From assembly GCF_012927205.1 (NCBI RefSeq), contig NZ_JABBGC010000001.1:1240001-1304000 (forward strand): a stretch of DNA of 64,000 nt, written 5' to 3'. The translations under genes were made by a program, and so were the position numbers. The notes beneath the pieces are model-generated. The model ran no database searches, was not told where the DNA came from, and saw nothing but the letters and a program-made list of their open reading frames with translations. Source of the DNA: Chitinophaga fulva (GTDB lineage: Bacteria; Bacteroidota; Bacteroidia; Chitinophagales; Chitinophagaceae). Below, one piece after another: positions 44,787-53,567 of the stretch (its first letter is position 1; every line of letters begins with the position of its first letter).

Positions 44787-45377
44787 TCAGGAGTCAAGAT
44801 GGAGGAAGGAGGTTACCAATTCTCCGGAAAGGTCAAAGCGCACGGCCTGCGCCACCTTCTTAACAGCAAGGGATAACTGGGCGTCTACAGTTTTGACGGA
44901 AATATCCAACAGATCGGCTACCTCCCGGTAGCTGAGCCGGTCATGTTTTACCAGCCGGAAAATCAACTGGCAGCGGGGAGGCAGACTGCGTATAGCGGAT
45001 TCTATTTTCTGAGAAACTTCAGCGGAAATCATACTCTTTTCAGCGTCCGGAGCTATCTGAAAGGCAGCAGTGTCCAGCAGTTCCAGGCTTTCATGCAGAT
45101 GCCGGCGGTTACGCTGCAGGGTATTGAGCGACAGATTTTTGGTAGTAACGTAGAGGTAAACAACCGGGTTCTCCACATGTTTCAGCTGATGGCGCTTTTG
45201 CCAGACAGTAATGAAGACATCCGATATGACTTCTTCTGCAAGATGGAAAGAGGAGACAATTGCGGCGGAAAAACGGATCAACTGGCCACATAGAGCAAGA
45301 TATAGCTCGTTGTAGGCCTGCATATCATCACTGCAGACTTTTTGAAAAAGAGATTTAATCTGCTCATTGTTCCTCAT
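44787..45377 (-). CDS. ECF sigma factor (FecI-like, locus 2)
   Basis: The 196-residue protein has sigma region 2 (DDMQAYNELYLALCGQLIRFSAAIVSSFHLAEEVISDVFITVWQKRH, about 17-63). Region 4 is at about 130-180 (RSLPPRCQLIFRLVKHDRLSYREVADLLDISVKTVDAQLSLAVKKV). It is the first gene of SusCD locus 2 and would direct transcription of the downstream genes when released by FecR. An exact -7 element lies just 4 nt upstream of its ATG, so the message may be nearly leaderless. Confidence 0.93.
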   Translation of the reverse strand: MRNNEQIKSLFQKVCSDDMQAYNELYLALCGQLIRFSAAIVSSFHLAEEVISDVFITVWQKRHQLKHVENPVVYLYVTTKNLSLNTLQRNRRHLHESLELLDTAAFQIAPDAEKSMISAEVSQKIESAIRSLPPRCQLIFRLVKHDRLSYREVADLLDISVKTVDAQLSLAVKKVAQAVRFDLSGELVTSFLHLDS

Positions 45378-45381
45378 GTCA

Positions 45382-45389
45382 CAAAAATA
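45382..45389 (-). promoter_or_regulatory. -7 element for the locus 2 ECF sigma gene
   Basis: The minus strand reads TATTTTTG, an exact TAnnTTTG match. It lies almost directly before the ATG at 45377, implying a near-leaderless transcript if used. Confidence 0.45.
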
Positions 45390-45561
45390 TAGAAATCACG
45401 GAAAGCCTATTATTAAGTGTATGTTACGGTTTTGGTTGCTAAACGCGGAATGAAGTAAAAGTAGTAAAATAAATCAAACTTCAAATAATATGGTAGCGTA
45501 TTTTGCAGGGATGGCCGTGAGCCGGTAATAGCTGCCACTTTTGAGATAGCGCTACAAAATA

Positions 45562-45595
45562 AAAAGCGCTGGCAACCAAAGCTGCCAGCGCTTTT
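45562..45595 (-). terminator. Terminator of the 579-residue protein gene
   Basis: AAAAGCGCTGGCA (45562-45574) and TGCCAGCGCTTTT (45583-45595) form a perfect 13-bp stem. On the minus strand a T-rich tract follows, 13 nt after the stop of the gene ending at 45608. Confidence 0.8.
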
Positions 45596-45607
45596 AAAAG
45601 TGGTATC

Positions 45608-47347
45608 TTACTTCACGGAGATTTTCGCAATGGCAACTTTTGATTTGCCCATCATCCTGTCTGTTTTTCCCACCACATACATATCATTACCGATAATGGC
45701 GCCCAACCGGGGCATGGCAGTGGGTACATCGGAATTACTGAAAAGCACTTTCCTGTTCAGTTTACCAGATGCTTCATCGATATTTAAAATGAAGCAATCA
45801 GATTTGGCAAAACGGCCAATCGTTTTTGCTTTTTGACCTGCCTGTGTAACAGTACTGTTTTTGGGGCTGTCATTAAACAGGAGCTGGATGGTCCCTGGAA
45901 CCTGTAGGGCGCCAAAACCTGAATAAAAAGGCCTGTTCCCTTCCAGGAAATAGCTTGCGTTGAAGCCAATGCCGGTAGCCATGGTGGAGGAAGGACCCTG
46001 TATGATTTCACGCTGGGTTTTAGGCAATACCTGTAACCATCCTATGTTGCCTGCGTTGTCTATCTTACACATCATCAGGTCGCCGCAGATATAAGTAGAA
46101 TAAGTGGTTGATCTCCATTGACCAGGCATACCATTCACACCACCGCCGCTGTAGCTGGAGCTGGTGGATACAAAATGACGGTATTGTTCGGCAAGAATAA
46201 CGAGGCCGCCATCTACGGTATAAAAGATTTTCCGGAATTGCATGTTTCTCGAAAAACCTTCTCCTTCATCTTTCATTTTGCTCAACTCCTCTCTCATTTT
46301 TCTCTCTTCCCTGCTCTCTTCTTTATCGTCGGTGTCGTCATTGTCTGCTTTGTCGGGATCACCGGATAACAGCGAGTTGTTGATTTGTTTCTCACTGGTA
46401 GATATTATTTTCCCATCATTCACATTGATTCTTTGCACCAGCAGTCCATCAATTGTTTTACCTTTTTTAGCATTGCTGTAGAATGCGGCCAGGACCAGGT
46501 CTTTGTTCTTCTCCTGTACTAATTTGGTACTGAAGAGCCATCTTCCGTTGAAGCTTGTATTGATCTCTGATTGTTGTTTCCCTTTTTCGTCGTAGATGCG
46601 GATGTTATAGTTAGTAAAGTCGAGAAATTTCTCTTTTTTCTTTTTGCCTTCTTCATATTCGTACATCCGTCCTACTAATACCACTTTACGATCACTGGTG
46701 TACAACAGATCTTCCAGTTGATATTTTTTGCGTTCAAATTCATTCCTGAGGGTGATGGGTTTGGCAGTAGCCCGGAGGTTTTTGTCGAGTTCCTGAATTT
46801 TATACTCATTGTTTTCAGTTCCTTTCACGCTGCTTACAATCAGAATTTTGCTGCTATCTGTATTGTAGTCAATCTTGAAGTCGATGTCATCACTTTTCTC
46901 ATCTTTTTGGAAGGTGGCCACTTCTCTGAATTCTCCGGTGAGCTCTCCGGTATTCTTGTTCACCGCAGCGGCATACAGCGCCAGTGTTCTGTCCCGCCGG
47001 CTATAGTCAGATGAAAACAGGAATAGCTTGTCTTCACAAGGAAAGAATTGTACGAATTCTTTGCCTCTCAGTTCCCTGTTAAAATCATTGCGGTATATCT
47101 CCGTTAAATTTTTATCCACCTTTACGAGTGCTGCGGATTCTCTGAGAGAGGCGCCGACTACGAAGTAGGCTTTCAAAGCCATGTGGCTTTCCTGGAGATA
47201 GACGCCGCTATTGTCTGCATGTACTACTTGTAAGTCTGTACTGCCTTTACGGAGTTTAAAGTCTTCTCCCCATTTAATAGATGTTTTTTGGGCATGGGTT
47301 ACGATGCTGGAAATTGCCAGGCACAGGGTTAGGTAAACGCGTTTCAT
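45608..47347 (-). CDS. Exported protein of unknown function, propeller-like
   Basis: The 579-residue protein has a signal peptide (MKRVYLTLCLAISSIVTHAQ) and no recognised catalytic motif. The chain alternates short strands with polar turns (LVKVDKNLTEIYRNDF, YKIQELDKNLRATAKPITL, ICGDLMMCKIDNAGNIGWLQVL), which looks like a beta-propeller. A charged low-complexity insert lies near 333-358 (DPDKADNDDTDDKEESREER). It is monocistronic, with its own terminator. Family not identified. Confidence 0.7.
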   Translation of the reverse strand: MKRVYLTLCLAISSIVTHAQKTSIKWGEDFKLRKGSTDLQVVHADNSGVYLQESHMALKAYFVVGASLRESAALVKVDKNLTEIYRNDFNRELRGKEFVQFFPCEDKLFLFSSDYSRRDRTLALYAAAVNKNTGELTGEFREVATFQKDEKSDDIDFKIDYNTDSSKILIVSSVKGTENNEYKIQELDKNLRATAKPITLRNEFERKKYQLEDLLYTSDRKVVLVGRMYEYEEGKKKKEKFLDFTNYNIRIYDEKGKQQSEINTSFNGRWLFSTKLVQEKNKDLVLAAFYSNAKKGKTIDGLLVQRINVNDGKIISTSEKQINNSLLSGDPDKADNDDTDDKEESREERKMREELSKMKDEGEGFSRNMQFRKIFYTVDGGLVILAEQYRHFVSTSSSYSGGGVNGMPGQWRSTTYSTYICGDLMMCKIDNAGNIGWLQVLPKTQREIIQGPSSTMATGIGFNASYFLEGNRPFYSGFGALQVPGTIQLLFNDSPKNSTVTQAGQKAKTIGRFAKSDCFILNIDEASGKLNRKVLFSNSDVPTAMPRLGAIIGNDMYVVGKTDRMMGKSKVAIAKISVK

Positions 47348-47598
47348 CAGATTCTTTTTGGTATAAGGATTACAATTCTATTTTGTAAAAGTATTCTTTT
47401 TAAGAATACAGGGGTGTTTATATTCTCTTTGTCGGGGCATGTTACGTATTTCATCAGCATGCATTAGATTACCGGAAAGCATATGGTTATGCTGACTACA
47501 AACAAACTTGGCCGGCTTATCTCTGTAAGCCGGCCAGGTATTTTATTATAACAATGAGGAACGTTGATAGCTATGCGAAAATTTCTGTCTGGATAACT
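47348..47598. other. 251-nt intergenic region
   Basis: It holds the upstream region of the 579-residue protein gene. It also contains a GCCGG-rich inverted repeat (about 47511-47537, GGCCGGCTTA with TAAGCCGGCC) placed to terminate the minus-strand beta-helix gene. No reading frame is supported. Confidence 0.45.
47511..47537 (-). terminator. Probable terminator of the beta-helix protein gene
   Basis: GGCCGGCTTA and TAAGCCGGCC form a perfect 10-bp stem. It lies about 60 nt beyond the stop at 47599 and is followed on the minus strand by a short AAGTTTGTTTG tract, so the T-run is weak. Confidence 0.5.
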
Positions 47599-49551
47599 TT
47601 ATAAAGTCACCGTTACCTGAACAGTACTGCTTTTGTATTGACCCAGCGCATTTCCCACTACCAACCTGAACACATACACGCCGCTCACCATATTGGTAAC
47701 TGCGGTAGTAGCTGTGTTCGGCGTAACAATAACGGACGCTCCTGTTACAGGCTGGGGACCTACGGGTTTGGTTTTCCTGAATCCTTGTATAACCGTGGCA
47801 TTGTTGGGCAGATAATAGTTGTTGGTATCCACATTTGCTATAGCCATCGTGAGGTACTGAACATTTGCATCAGCCCCTGCCAGCGGTCTGGTTACAATTT
47901 TGTCGTATCCATAATCCTGGGGATTTTCCGTGTATACATAGAAGCTGTCATAATTATCACCACCGGCGTTATTCCGGGGAGCCATAAGAATATTGCGTTT
48001 CAGGATCACCTGCAGATTGTCGGTGCCGGATACACCACCGGATTTATTGCTATATCCGTTTACCCTTACCAACGACCCGTTACCACATCTTGAAAATGTA
48101 TTTGCTTCTACAGTGACCTGGCCGGGGTGATTTTCTGTGTTATTGGAGCCGCACCTTGCAGCAATGGAGGCCATATCACCGCTAACGTTCGATGCATTTG
48201 TATTGTAGCAAAGATTGTTTTTGAAGATATGTCCGGTACCGGTACCATAAAACTGAAAATGCTCTCCCCACGAATCATGGGTGATATTGTCGTGAACGTT
48301 GCTGGTTTCAGATCGTCCGCCGATTAGAATCCCGCCGTTATGATTGGCTCTGTCAGGAACATTAACGGATGCCCAGTTGAAAACTTCATTCTGATAGACC
48401 TCTATATTCTTACAGGCTGAAATCTGAATGCCATCTTTACCGGTATTTAGTATCCGGCCATTCCACACCTTGACATTACTGATCATAATGGGTTGTTTGT
48501 ACCGGTTGCTGTCAGCCGGAGGCGGATCGTATGGACTCTGATTATAGGGCGTGTTACTGATTAAATCCCAGTAAGTAGCTGTATGCCCGATGTATAATCC
48601 TTCATTGTAAGGGCTATCGATGATAAAGTCGTGGATCAGTATATCCTGCAATGTTGTATTGGGATACCATGTTGCACTTTGTCCGGATACGGGGTCGGTC
48701 TTTGCCACGATGCAGGTGCCTCCCTGTGTAGCGGTAAAATAACAGATCTCAAATTTCTCGGAAAATGCATCAAATGACAGGTTCCTGTAAGCGGAGCGAT
48801 AAGGTTCGCCGCCACCGTCGGTATTGATTTCAGATCCTGTAAACAGCAGATTGTTCCAGTGGGTTCCGGCAAAAATGAAGTGTTTGGAGTTGGAGGTTTG
48901 CAAAGCATAAGCTGGTCCGCCGTTTGCGGCCCATGTAGTATTGCCGATCTGCGTGATCTGGCCAGCCGGGTTCCTGAAAACAATCGGATTGGCCTGCGTG
49001 CCCTGCACATTGTCTAATCTTACAGACCTGAAATTTCCTTCCAGTATGATCAGGTCACCGGGCAGGGTATTCGTATCGTCAAAAACGATATCTCCGGTTC
49101 CGGACGGGGTAAAGGTCCTTGTCCTCAGCGGTGTAAATGATCCTCCGTTAAACCCGGTGCCAATGGGCTCTACGGGGCCGGATTGTTTCGACCAGAGATA
49201 CGATGTGATGGAACTGTTGGGGTCACTGGCCGTTGCCTGTAAGCTGGTATTTGCTACAGAGATGGCTTGATTCTGCCCTGCATTCACTACGATCGTGTTG
49301 GTGATATCATTTGCCCAGGCGGGGAATCCGTCTGCGGCAACTTTAAGCATCTGCCCGACTGTTCCGATCGGGATTCGGCGCATGCTCCCATCTGCTGCGC
49401 GGGCGTACATGTCACCATAGACATCTTCGCTGTTTGTCTCCATAATTAAAGCGTCCATCAACGAATTCGTAAATTGGACGGCGTCGGGGTTGGACTTGTC
49501 TCCGGATTCTTCATGCAGCGCTTTCGCTGGCTGCTCTTTCTTTAGGGTCAT
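47599..49551 (-). CDS. Right-handed beta-helix protein inserted in a PKD-like domain, tail-fibre-like N-terminus
   Basis: The 650-residue protein has no signal peptide. Residues 48-80 (MYARAADGSMRRIPIG then TVGQMLKVAADGFPAWA) resemble the collar repeat of phage tail-fibre proteins. Residues 87-127 (VVNAGQNQAISV to SYLWSKQSGP) look like the first half of a PKD-like domain, and residues 605-650 (VIVTPNTATTAVTN to VQVTVTL) like its second half. Between them, about 140-590, is a parallel beta-helix (NVKVWNGRILNTGKDGIQIS; IEVYQNEVFNWASV; GHIFKNNLCYNT). The parts suggest a surface or particle-associated carbohydrate-binding protein. The export route is unclear, and function is not known. Confidence 0.72.
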   Translation of the reverse strand: MTLKKEQPAKALHEESGDKSNPDAVQFTNSLMDALIMETNSEDVYGDMYARAADGSMRRIPIGTVGQMLKVAADGFPAWANDITNTIVVNAGQNQAISVANTSLQATASDPNSSITSYLWSKQSGPVEPIGTGFNGGSFTPLRTRTFTPSGTGDIVFDDTNTLPGDLIILEGNFRSVRLDNVQGTQANPIVFRNPAGQITQIGNTTWAANGGPAYALQTSNSKHFIFAGTHWNNLLFTGSEINTDGGGEPYRSAYRNLSFDAFSEKFEICYFTATQGGTCIVAKTDPVSGQSATWYPNTTLQDILIHDFIIDSPYNEGLYIGHTATYWDLISNTPYNQSPYDPPPADSNRYKQPIMISNVKVWNGRILNTGKDGIQISACKNIEVYQNEVFNWASVNVPDRANHNGGILIGGRSETSNVHDNITHDSWGEHFQFYGTGTGHIFKNNLCYNTNASNVSGDMASIAARCGSNNTENHPGQVTVEANTFSRCGNGSLVRVNGYSNKSGGVSGTDNLQVILKRNILMAPRNNAGGDNYDSFYVYTENPQDYGYDKIVTRPLAGADANVQYLTMAIANVDTNNYYLPNNATVIQGFRKTKPVGPQPVTGASVIVTPNTATTAVTNMVSGVYVFRLVVGNALGQYKSSTVQVTVTL

Positions 49552-49759
49552 TTTGTTCGGAATTTAGTTTGAGGTTATTCCACTAATATATCAAATGTCT
49601 GCGCACCCTATTTACGTAGCGTCAAACCGCTTAATACGGCCGGATAATATTGATTTTATGTACTTTCAGAAATACTGAAAACGGAAAGGGACAGACTTGC
49701 GTCTATCCCTTTGTGGCTGCGGGTATTCAGCCAGTTCAATTCGAAGGAGTACAGCTCAT

Positions 49760-50371
49760 TTAATCCTTCAGTCCCAGGTAAGTTTTTACTTCTTTGTAAT
49801 TGTCCCAGTTGATCGTGTTTGTTTTCCTTGCAGCAGTGCCGCCAGGGATGATGATGTACCGGTATTGATAGAGTTTTAAGCCGGCATTATTTTGTACTGT
49901 ACGGACATCTGCGTTGGAATACAATTCTATCGACTGTTGATAGGCAACATACCTGATGTAAAGGCCACTCCTTAAATCGGTGTATGGCAGAGATGTGATC
50001 GTCGGATCAGCAGCGGAGCTCAGGTTGATATATACCTTCACTTCACCTGTGTTCAGTATACTGGCCGTCAATTTGGCCGCTGCAATATTGGCAAAGTAAC
50101 CCAGCGTGTCAATTGTGCCATTGCTTCGATGAATGGTATCAGGCTTATAGACAATATCGAGCCAGTCGGAATAGATAACGTTAGCGGTGCCGGGGTCGCC
50201 CTTAGAACCGCCAGGGCCGCCGGCGCCGGTATCACCTTTGTCGCCTTTATCTCCTTTTTGTCCTTGTTGGCCGGCCGGACCGGGATCTCCGCTTTTGCTG
50301 CAGGAGGCAATAAACAATACGGTCGTTGCTACTAATAGCAGACTGGCGAGGGAATGCAGTAAACGTTTCAT
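49760..50371 (-). CDS. Collagen-like lipoprotein
   Basis: The 203-residue protein has a lipoprotein signal (LVATTVLFIASC, C24). About twelve Gly-X-Y triplets follow at residues 28-63 (starting GDPGPAGQQGQKGDKGDKGD). A C-terminal beta-rich domain comes next (ANVIYSDWLDIVY; YIRYVAYQQSIELY; LYQYRYIIIPGG). The collagen-like stalk suggests a trimeric, surface-exposed lipoprotein. Relatives with this layout are common in Bacteroidota but have no assigned function that I recall. It is separate from the beta-helix gene. Confidence 0.8.
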   Translation of the reverse strand: MKRLLHSLASLLLVATTVLFIASCSKSGDPGPAGQQGQKGDKGDKGDTGAGGPGGSKGDPGTANVIYSDWLDIVYKPDTIHRSNGTIDTLGYFANIAAAKLTASILNTGEVKVYINLSSAADPTITSLPYTDLRSGLYIRYVAYQQSIELYSNADVRTVQNNAGLKLYQYRYIIIPGGTAARKTNTINWDNYKEVKTYLGLKD

Positions 50372-50626
50372 GGATCAGATAATTTAAATTTTGGAGGTTT
50401 ATATTAGAAGTTGGCAGAAACGATCTGAATAGGTTGATTCGGTATAGGGATCTCGGGGTGCTAACACCACCAGCATAAATGTAAACAAAAAAACCTGATT
50501 CGTGATTGTCAGGCAGGTATCTTAAGCAGCGCTTTAGTGGCAGATTAATTTAGCATGCAAAATTTTCGGGGAAAATACATTAACTATATTTATTATCGGA
50601 CTTAATATAAAACAAACGCTATACAA

Positions 50627-51381
50627 ATGACAAATATTAGGAAAGAACTTGTCAATATTTGGGAGGCTACATCTTTCATTAATGAACAGAAATATTTCTG
50701 GCTGTATAACTACAACATTTTTAGGATGGTGGAGAAAGAGGAGTTCGAAGAGTTAAATGAAAAAATCATTCATGCAGGAAAAAAAATTTTTCGCAGTTGC
50801 TGATGAAAAACGCTGATCAAGAGCACGAAGCATACATTTATTTTGATACGGCAACGGAGAGCGAAATTTTTATCCAATCCAATTTTAGTTGGATTGAACC
50901 AAAGGAATTGAAAAAAATTTCGAACGATCTCAATCAACTTTTAGGAGGACAAGATTATTTAAATAAATTAATCTTAAAGGACGATAATGATTTTTGGACC
51001 TGGAATGAACAATCTTTCCACTCGTATCGTATTGAAAGTACCATCCCCAAAGGCGTTTTCCCAAACTTTGATTTGCGGTTGTTCTTCAAAGAAACTATCA
51101 AAGGGACGTTTTTAACTGCTCATAAAGAAATAAATACAAGCGCATTTAAGAAATATTTTGAGGCGTTTGGGTTAGTTGAGTTGGATACCGAAAAACTTTT
51201 TGAGTATAGCCCAACAGTAAAAATATTAAATGACTTTGTTGACCAGGTGAATGTGCAATTGGGGGACAAAGTATTTTATGTTGTATCGTTTAATCCATCC
51301 GGCTTTTGGGGTATTGGGAATTTTAAACTATTAACAGAAGAACAGCAGCAACAGCTCAATAGTTATGGCCTCATCAACTAG
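50627..51381 (+). pseudogene. Unknown AT-rich gene, frame interrupted at an A8 run (possible -1 frameshift)
   Basis: An ATG at 50627 opens a 58-codon frame (MTNIRKELVNIWEATSF..) that ends at a TGA at 50801-50803. A second frame (ATG 50803, TGATG overlap) runs to 51381. Reading one base back within the A8 run at 50779-50786 joins them into a single protein of about 251 residues, with IIHAGKKNFSQLLMKNADQ across the join. Protein family not recognised; it looks soluble and acidic. Codon use and base content are clearly more AT-rich than the neighbours, suggesting transfer. It could be a pseudogene, a sequencing error or programmed frameshifting. Confidence 0.6.
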
Positions 51382-51427
51382 ATCTGTCCTAAGTTGGTCT
51401 GCGATCGGGCAGTTTCGACGAAAATGC

Positions 51428-51468
51428 AAAAGGGACAAACCATCCTTCTGATGATTTGTCCCTTTTTT
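51428..51468. terminator. Bidirectional terminator
   Basis: AAAAGGGACAAA (51428-51439) pairs with TTTGTCCCTTTT (from 51455) and is followed by T6. It ends the plus-strand unknown gene and, on the other strand, the tRNA-Ser transcript. Confidence 0.75.
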
Positions 51469-51470
51469 GC

Positions 51471-51556
51471 GGAGAAGAAGGGATTCGAACCCTTGATAGG
51501 CTTTCACCTATACACACTTTCCAGGCGTGCCAGTTCAACCACTCCTGCACTTCTCC
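51471..51556 (-). tRNA. tRNA-Ser (anticodon GGA)
   Basis: The 86-nt minus-strand sequence has a 7-bp acceptor stem (GGAGAAG with CTTCTCC), a long variable arm typical of class II tRNAs, the TTCGAAT T-loop and an anticodon loop CTGGAAA with anticodon GGA (51522-51520). It reads TCC and TCT serine codons. CCA is not encoded. An exact -7 element lies upstream at 51617-51610. Confidence 0.95.
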
Positions 51557-51609
51557 GTGATTATCTTTGAAACGTTACTGAAGGGGTTGAGTCTTCCGTT
51601 TCAGGGTTG

Positions 51610-51617
51610 CAAAGATA
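51610..51617 (-). promoter_or_regulatory. -7 element for tRNA-Ser
   Basis: The minus strand reads TATCTTTG, an exact TAnnTTTG match about 54 nt before the tRNA 5' end. Confidence 0.5.
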
Positions 51618-51646
51618 ATCCTTTACTTTTATTTTCCAAGTTTTTT

Positions 51647-52339
51647 TTAGGCCTTGTCATAGAGCTTCCAGATAACGCCGCCGATAAGTCCGCCTATAAC
51701 TGGTCCTACGATGAATATCCAGAGATGGGCCAGTGCGTCGCCACCTACGAAGAGGGCTGGTCCGATACTACGGGCAGGGTTTACAGACACGCCGGTGATG
51801 GGAATGCCCACGATGTGGATCATGGAGAGAGAGAGACCGATGGCCACGCCCGCCAGTGCGCCGTTGCTGTTGTTTTTGCTGGTGGCGCCATGGATCACAA
51901 CCAGGAAGATAGCGGTAAAGACGATTTCAAAGATCAGGCCGCTGGCTACGTTGTAGTGGTCCTGGTAATTGTCGCCGATACCGTTCTGTCCCAATCCGTT
52001 GGCTGCGAGGGAATATTCTGCCCTACCGCCTGCGATGCAGTAGAGGATGCCTGCCGCGGCAATAGCGCCCAGTATCTGTGCTACGATGTAGGCGCCGGCA
52101 TCTTTACCGGAAATTTTGCCGGTGGCCAGCATGGAGATGGTGATGGCCGGATTAATGTGGCATCCGGAGATATGCCCGATGGCATATACCATCGTGAGCA
52201 CCGACAGACCGAAGGCAAAAGCAATGCCCAGAAGACCTACATGACTACCGGCGATTACGGCGCTGCCGCAACCGATCAGTACCAGCACTAATGTGCCGAA
52301 GAATTCCGCGATAAACTTTTGCGTTAACGAAACATTCAT
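51647..52339 (-). CDS. aqpZ: Aquaporin (AqpZ-like MIP channel)
   Basis: The 230-residue protein has six transmembrane helices and both MIP half-helix motifs: HINPAI near residues 61-66 and SVNPARSIGPAL near 184-195. A FIAEFFGTLVLVLIGCGSAV start is typical of AqpZ. The compact length and the aromatic/arginine-type residues (H in IHIVGIPITG, R in NPARS) favour a water channel over a glycerol facilitator. It is monocistronic. Confidence 0.93.
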   Translation of the reverse strand: MNVSLTQKFIAEFFGTLVLVLIGCGSAVIAGSHVGLLGIAFAFGLSVLTMVYAIGHISGCHINPAITISMLATGKISGKDAGAYIVAQILGAIAAAGILYCIAGGRAEYSLAANGLGQNGIGDNYQDHYNVASGLIFEIVFTAIFLVVIHGATSKNNSNGALAGVAIGLSLSMIHIVGIPITGVSVNPARSIGPALFVGGDALAHLWIFIVGPVIGGLIGGVIWKLYDKA

Positions 52340-52428
52340 ACTTTGGAGTTTTGTGGTGATAGAAAGCGTTTACAGATAAGGGATGGAATAGGCTTGATAA
52401 TTAAATATAGAAAAAAAATGGCAATAAA

Positions 52429-52465
52429 AAAGCAGAAAGTATACTGTTTCAATACTTTCTGCTTT
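52429..52465 (-). terminator. Terminator of the asparaginase gene
   Basis: AAAGCAGAAAGTAT (52429-52442) and ATACTTTCTGCTTT (52452-52465) form a perfect 14-bp stem, with a T-run following on the minus strand. It lies about 20 nt beyond the ansA stop. Confidence 0.85.
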
Positions 52466-52485
52466 AACTCTCTTTTATATTCGTA

Positions 52486-53526
52486 TTAATATACTTCTAT
52501 TGGCGTCAGTTCACCACGCAGGGAAGTTTCGATCATCTTCCTGCTCTCTTCTTTGGAAAGCCCTTGTCCCAATACAAACATCAGTTTGGTCACGGCTGCT
52601 TCGAAGGTCATATCATGACCGCTGACTACGCCCGCTTCCACCAGGTGCTGGCTGGTTTCATATTTGCCCAGTTCTACAGAGCCGCCATCACATTGGGTGA
52701 TGTCTACTACGATAGCACCGTTATCGATTACTCTTTTGATACTTTCGATAAACCAGGGTTGGGTATTGGTATTACCGCTGCCGAAAGTCTCCATGATCAC
52801 GCCTTTCAGGCCGGGAACACTGAGGATCGCTTCCACGGCGCTGCGGGTAATGCCCGGGAACAGCTTCAGCACGGTGATATTAGTCTCCAGCTCCTTATGC
52901 ACTTTCAGTGGTGCGGCAGGTGTTGGCAGGATGAATTGTTGTTTGTATTTGATATCGATGCCTGCTTCTGCAAGCTGTGGATAGTTCATGGTATAGAACG
53001 CCTCAAATTTTTCAGCGTTGTATTTTTTGGAACGGTTGCCGCGGAACAGGGAGAAGTCGAAGTAAATACATACTTCCGGTACCATCGATGCCTGACTACC
53101 GTTATTATGCCTGGAGCAGGCTATCTCCATGGCGGTGATAATGTTCTCTTTAGCGTCGGTACGGATTTTACCGATGGGAAGCTGTGAACCGGTAAGGATA
53201 ACGGGTTTGGACAGATTCTCCAGCATGAAGCTCAGCGCGGAGGCGGTAAACGCCATGGTGTCTGAGCCGTGAAGAATTACAAATCCGTCGTAGCGGTCGT
53301 AGCGGTCTTCAATGATACTGGCCAGTTCCACCCATATTTCCGGTTGCATGTCTGAGGAATCGATGGGTGGGTTGAACGCATACACGTAAAAATCGATCCC
53401 CATCCGGTATAGTTCCGGTAAATTGTTCCTTATTTCATTGAAGCCAATTGGGCGGAGCGCTTTGGTCTTGTCATCGTAGATCATGCCTACTGTGCCGCCC
53501 GTGTAGATTATCAGAATTTTACTCAT
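52486..53526 (-). CDS. ansA: L-asparaginase, type I (cytoplasmic)
   Basis: The 346-residue enzyme has the first active-site motif YTGGTVGMI (T12) and the second motif VILHGSDTMAFTASALSFMLE (S88-D89-T90). It hydrolyses asparagine to aspartate and ammonia. At the second motif the triad threonine of the E. coli enzyme (HGTDT) is a serine; I recall the serine form in other Bacteroidota enzymes. No signal peptide is present, consistent with type I. An exact -7 element (53555-53548) precedes the ATG. It lies 41 nt downstream of tatD but has its own promoter. Confidence 0.93.
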   Translation of the reverse strand: MSKILIIYTGGTVGMIYDDKTKALRPIGFNEIRNNLPELYRMGIDFYVYAFNPPIDSSDMQPEIWVELASIIEDRYDRYDGFVILHGSDTMAFTASALSFMLENLSKPVILTGSQLPIGKIRTDAKENIITAMEIACSRHNNGSQASMVPEVCIYFDFSLFRGNRSKKYNAEKFEAFYTMNYPQLAEAGIDIKYKQQFILPTPAAPLKVHKELETNITVLKLFPGITRSAVEAILSVPGLKGVIMETFGSGNTNTQPWFIESIKRVIDNGAIVVDITQCDGGSVELGKYETSQHLVEAGVVSGHDMTFEAAVTKLMFVLGQGLSKEESRKMIETSLRGELTPIEVY

Positions 53527-53547
53527 TGTCTAACTGCCAGTTGCCTG

Positions 53548-53555
53548 CAAAGGTA
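53548..53555 (-). promoter_or_regulatory. -7 element for ansA
   Basis: The minus strand reads TACCTTTG, an exact TAnnTTTG match, 21 nt before the ansA ATG, in the short gap after tatD. Confidence 0.55.
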
Positions 53556-53567
53556 CCCTCTAAACAG

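Noticed and set aside
51562..51569. TATCTTTG on the plus strand beside the tRNA
   Set aside because: It is an exact -7 match but faces the 3' ends of the tRNA-upstream region and the aquaporin gene, with no plus-strand gene to serve.
52486..53526. Serine in place of the triad threonine (HGSDT) in asparaginase as a sign of inactivity
   Set aside because: I recall the serine form in other Bacteroidota asparaginases, and serine can serve the same role, so it is noted in the annotation but not treated as a defect.
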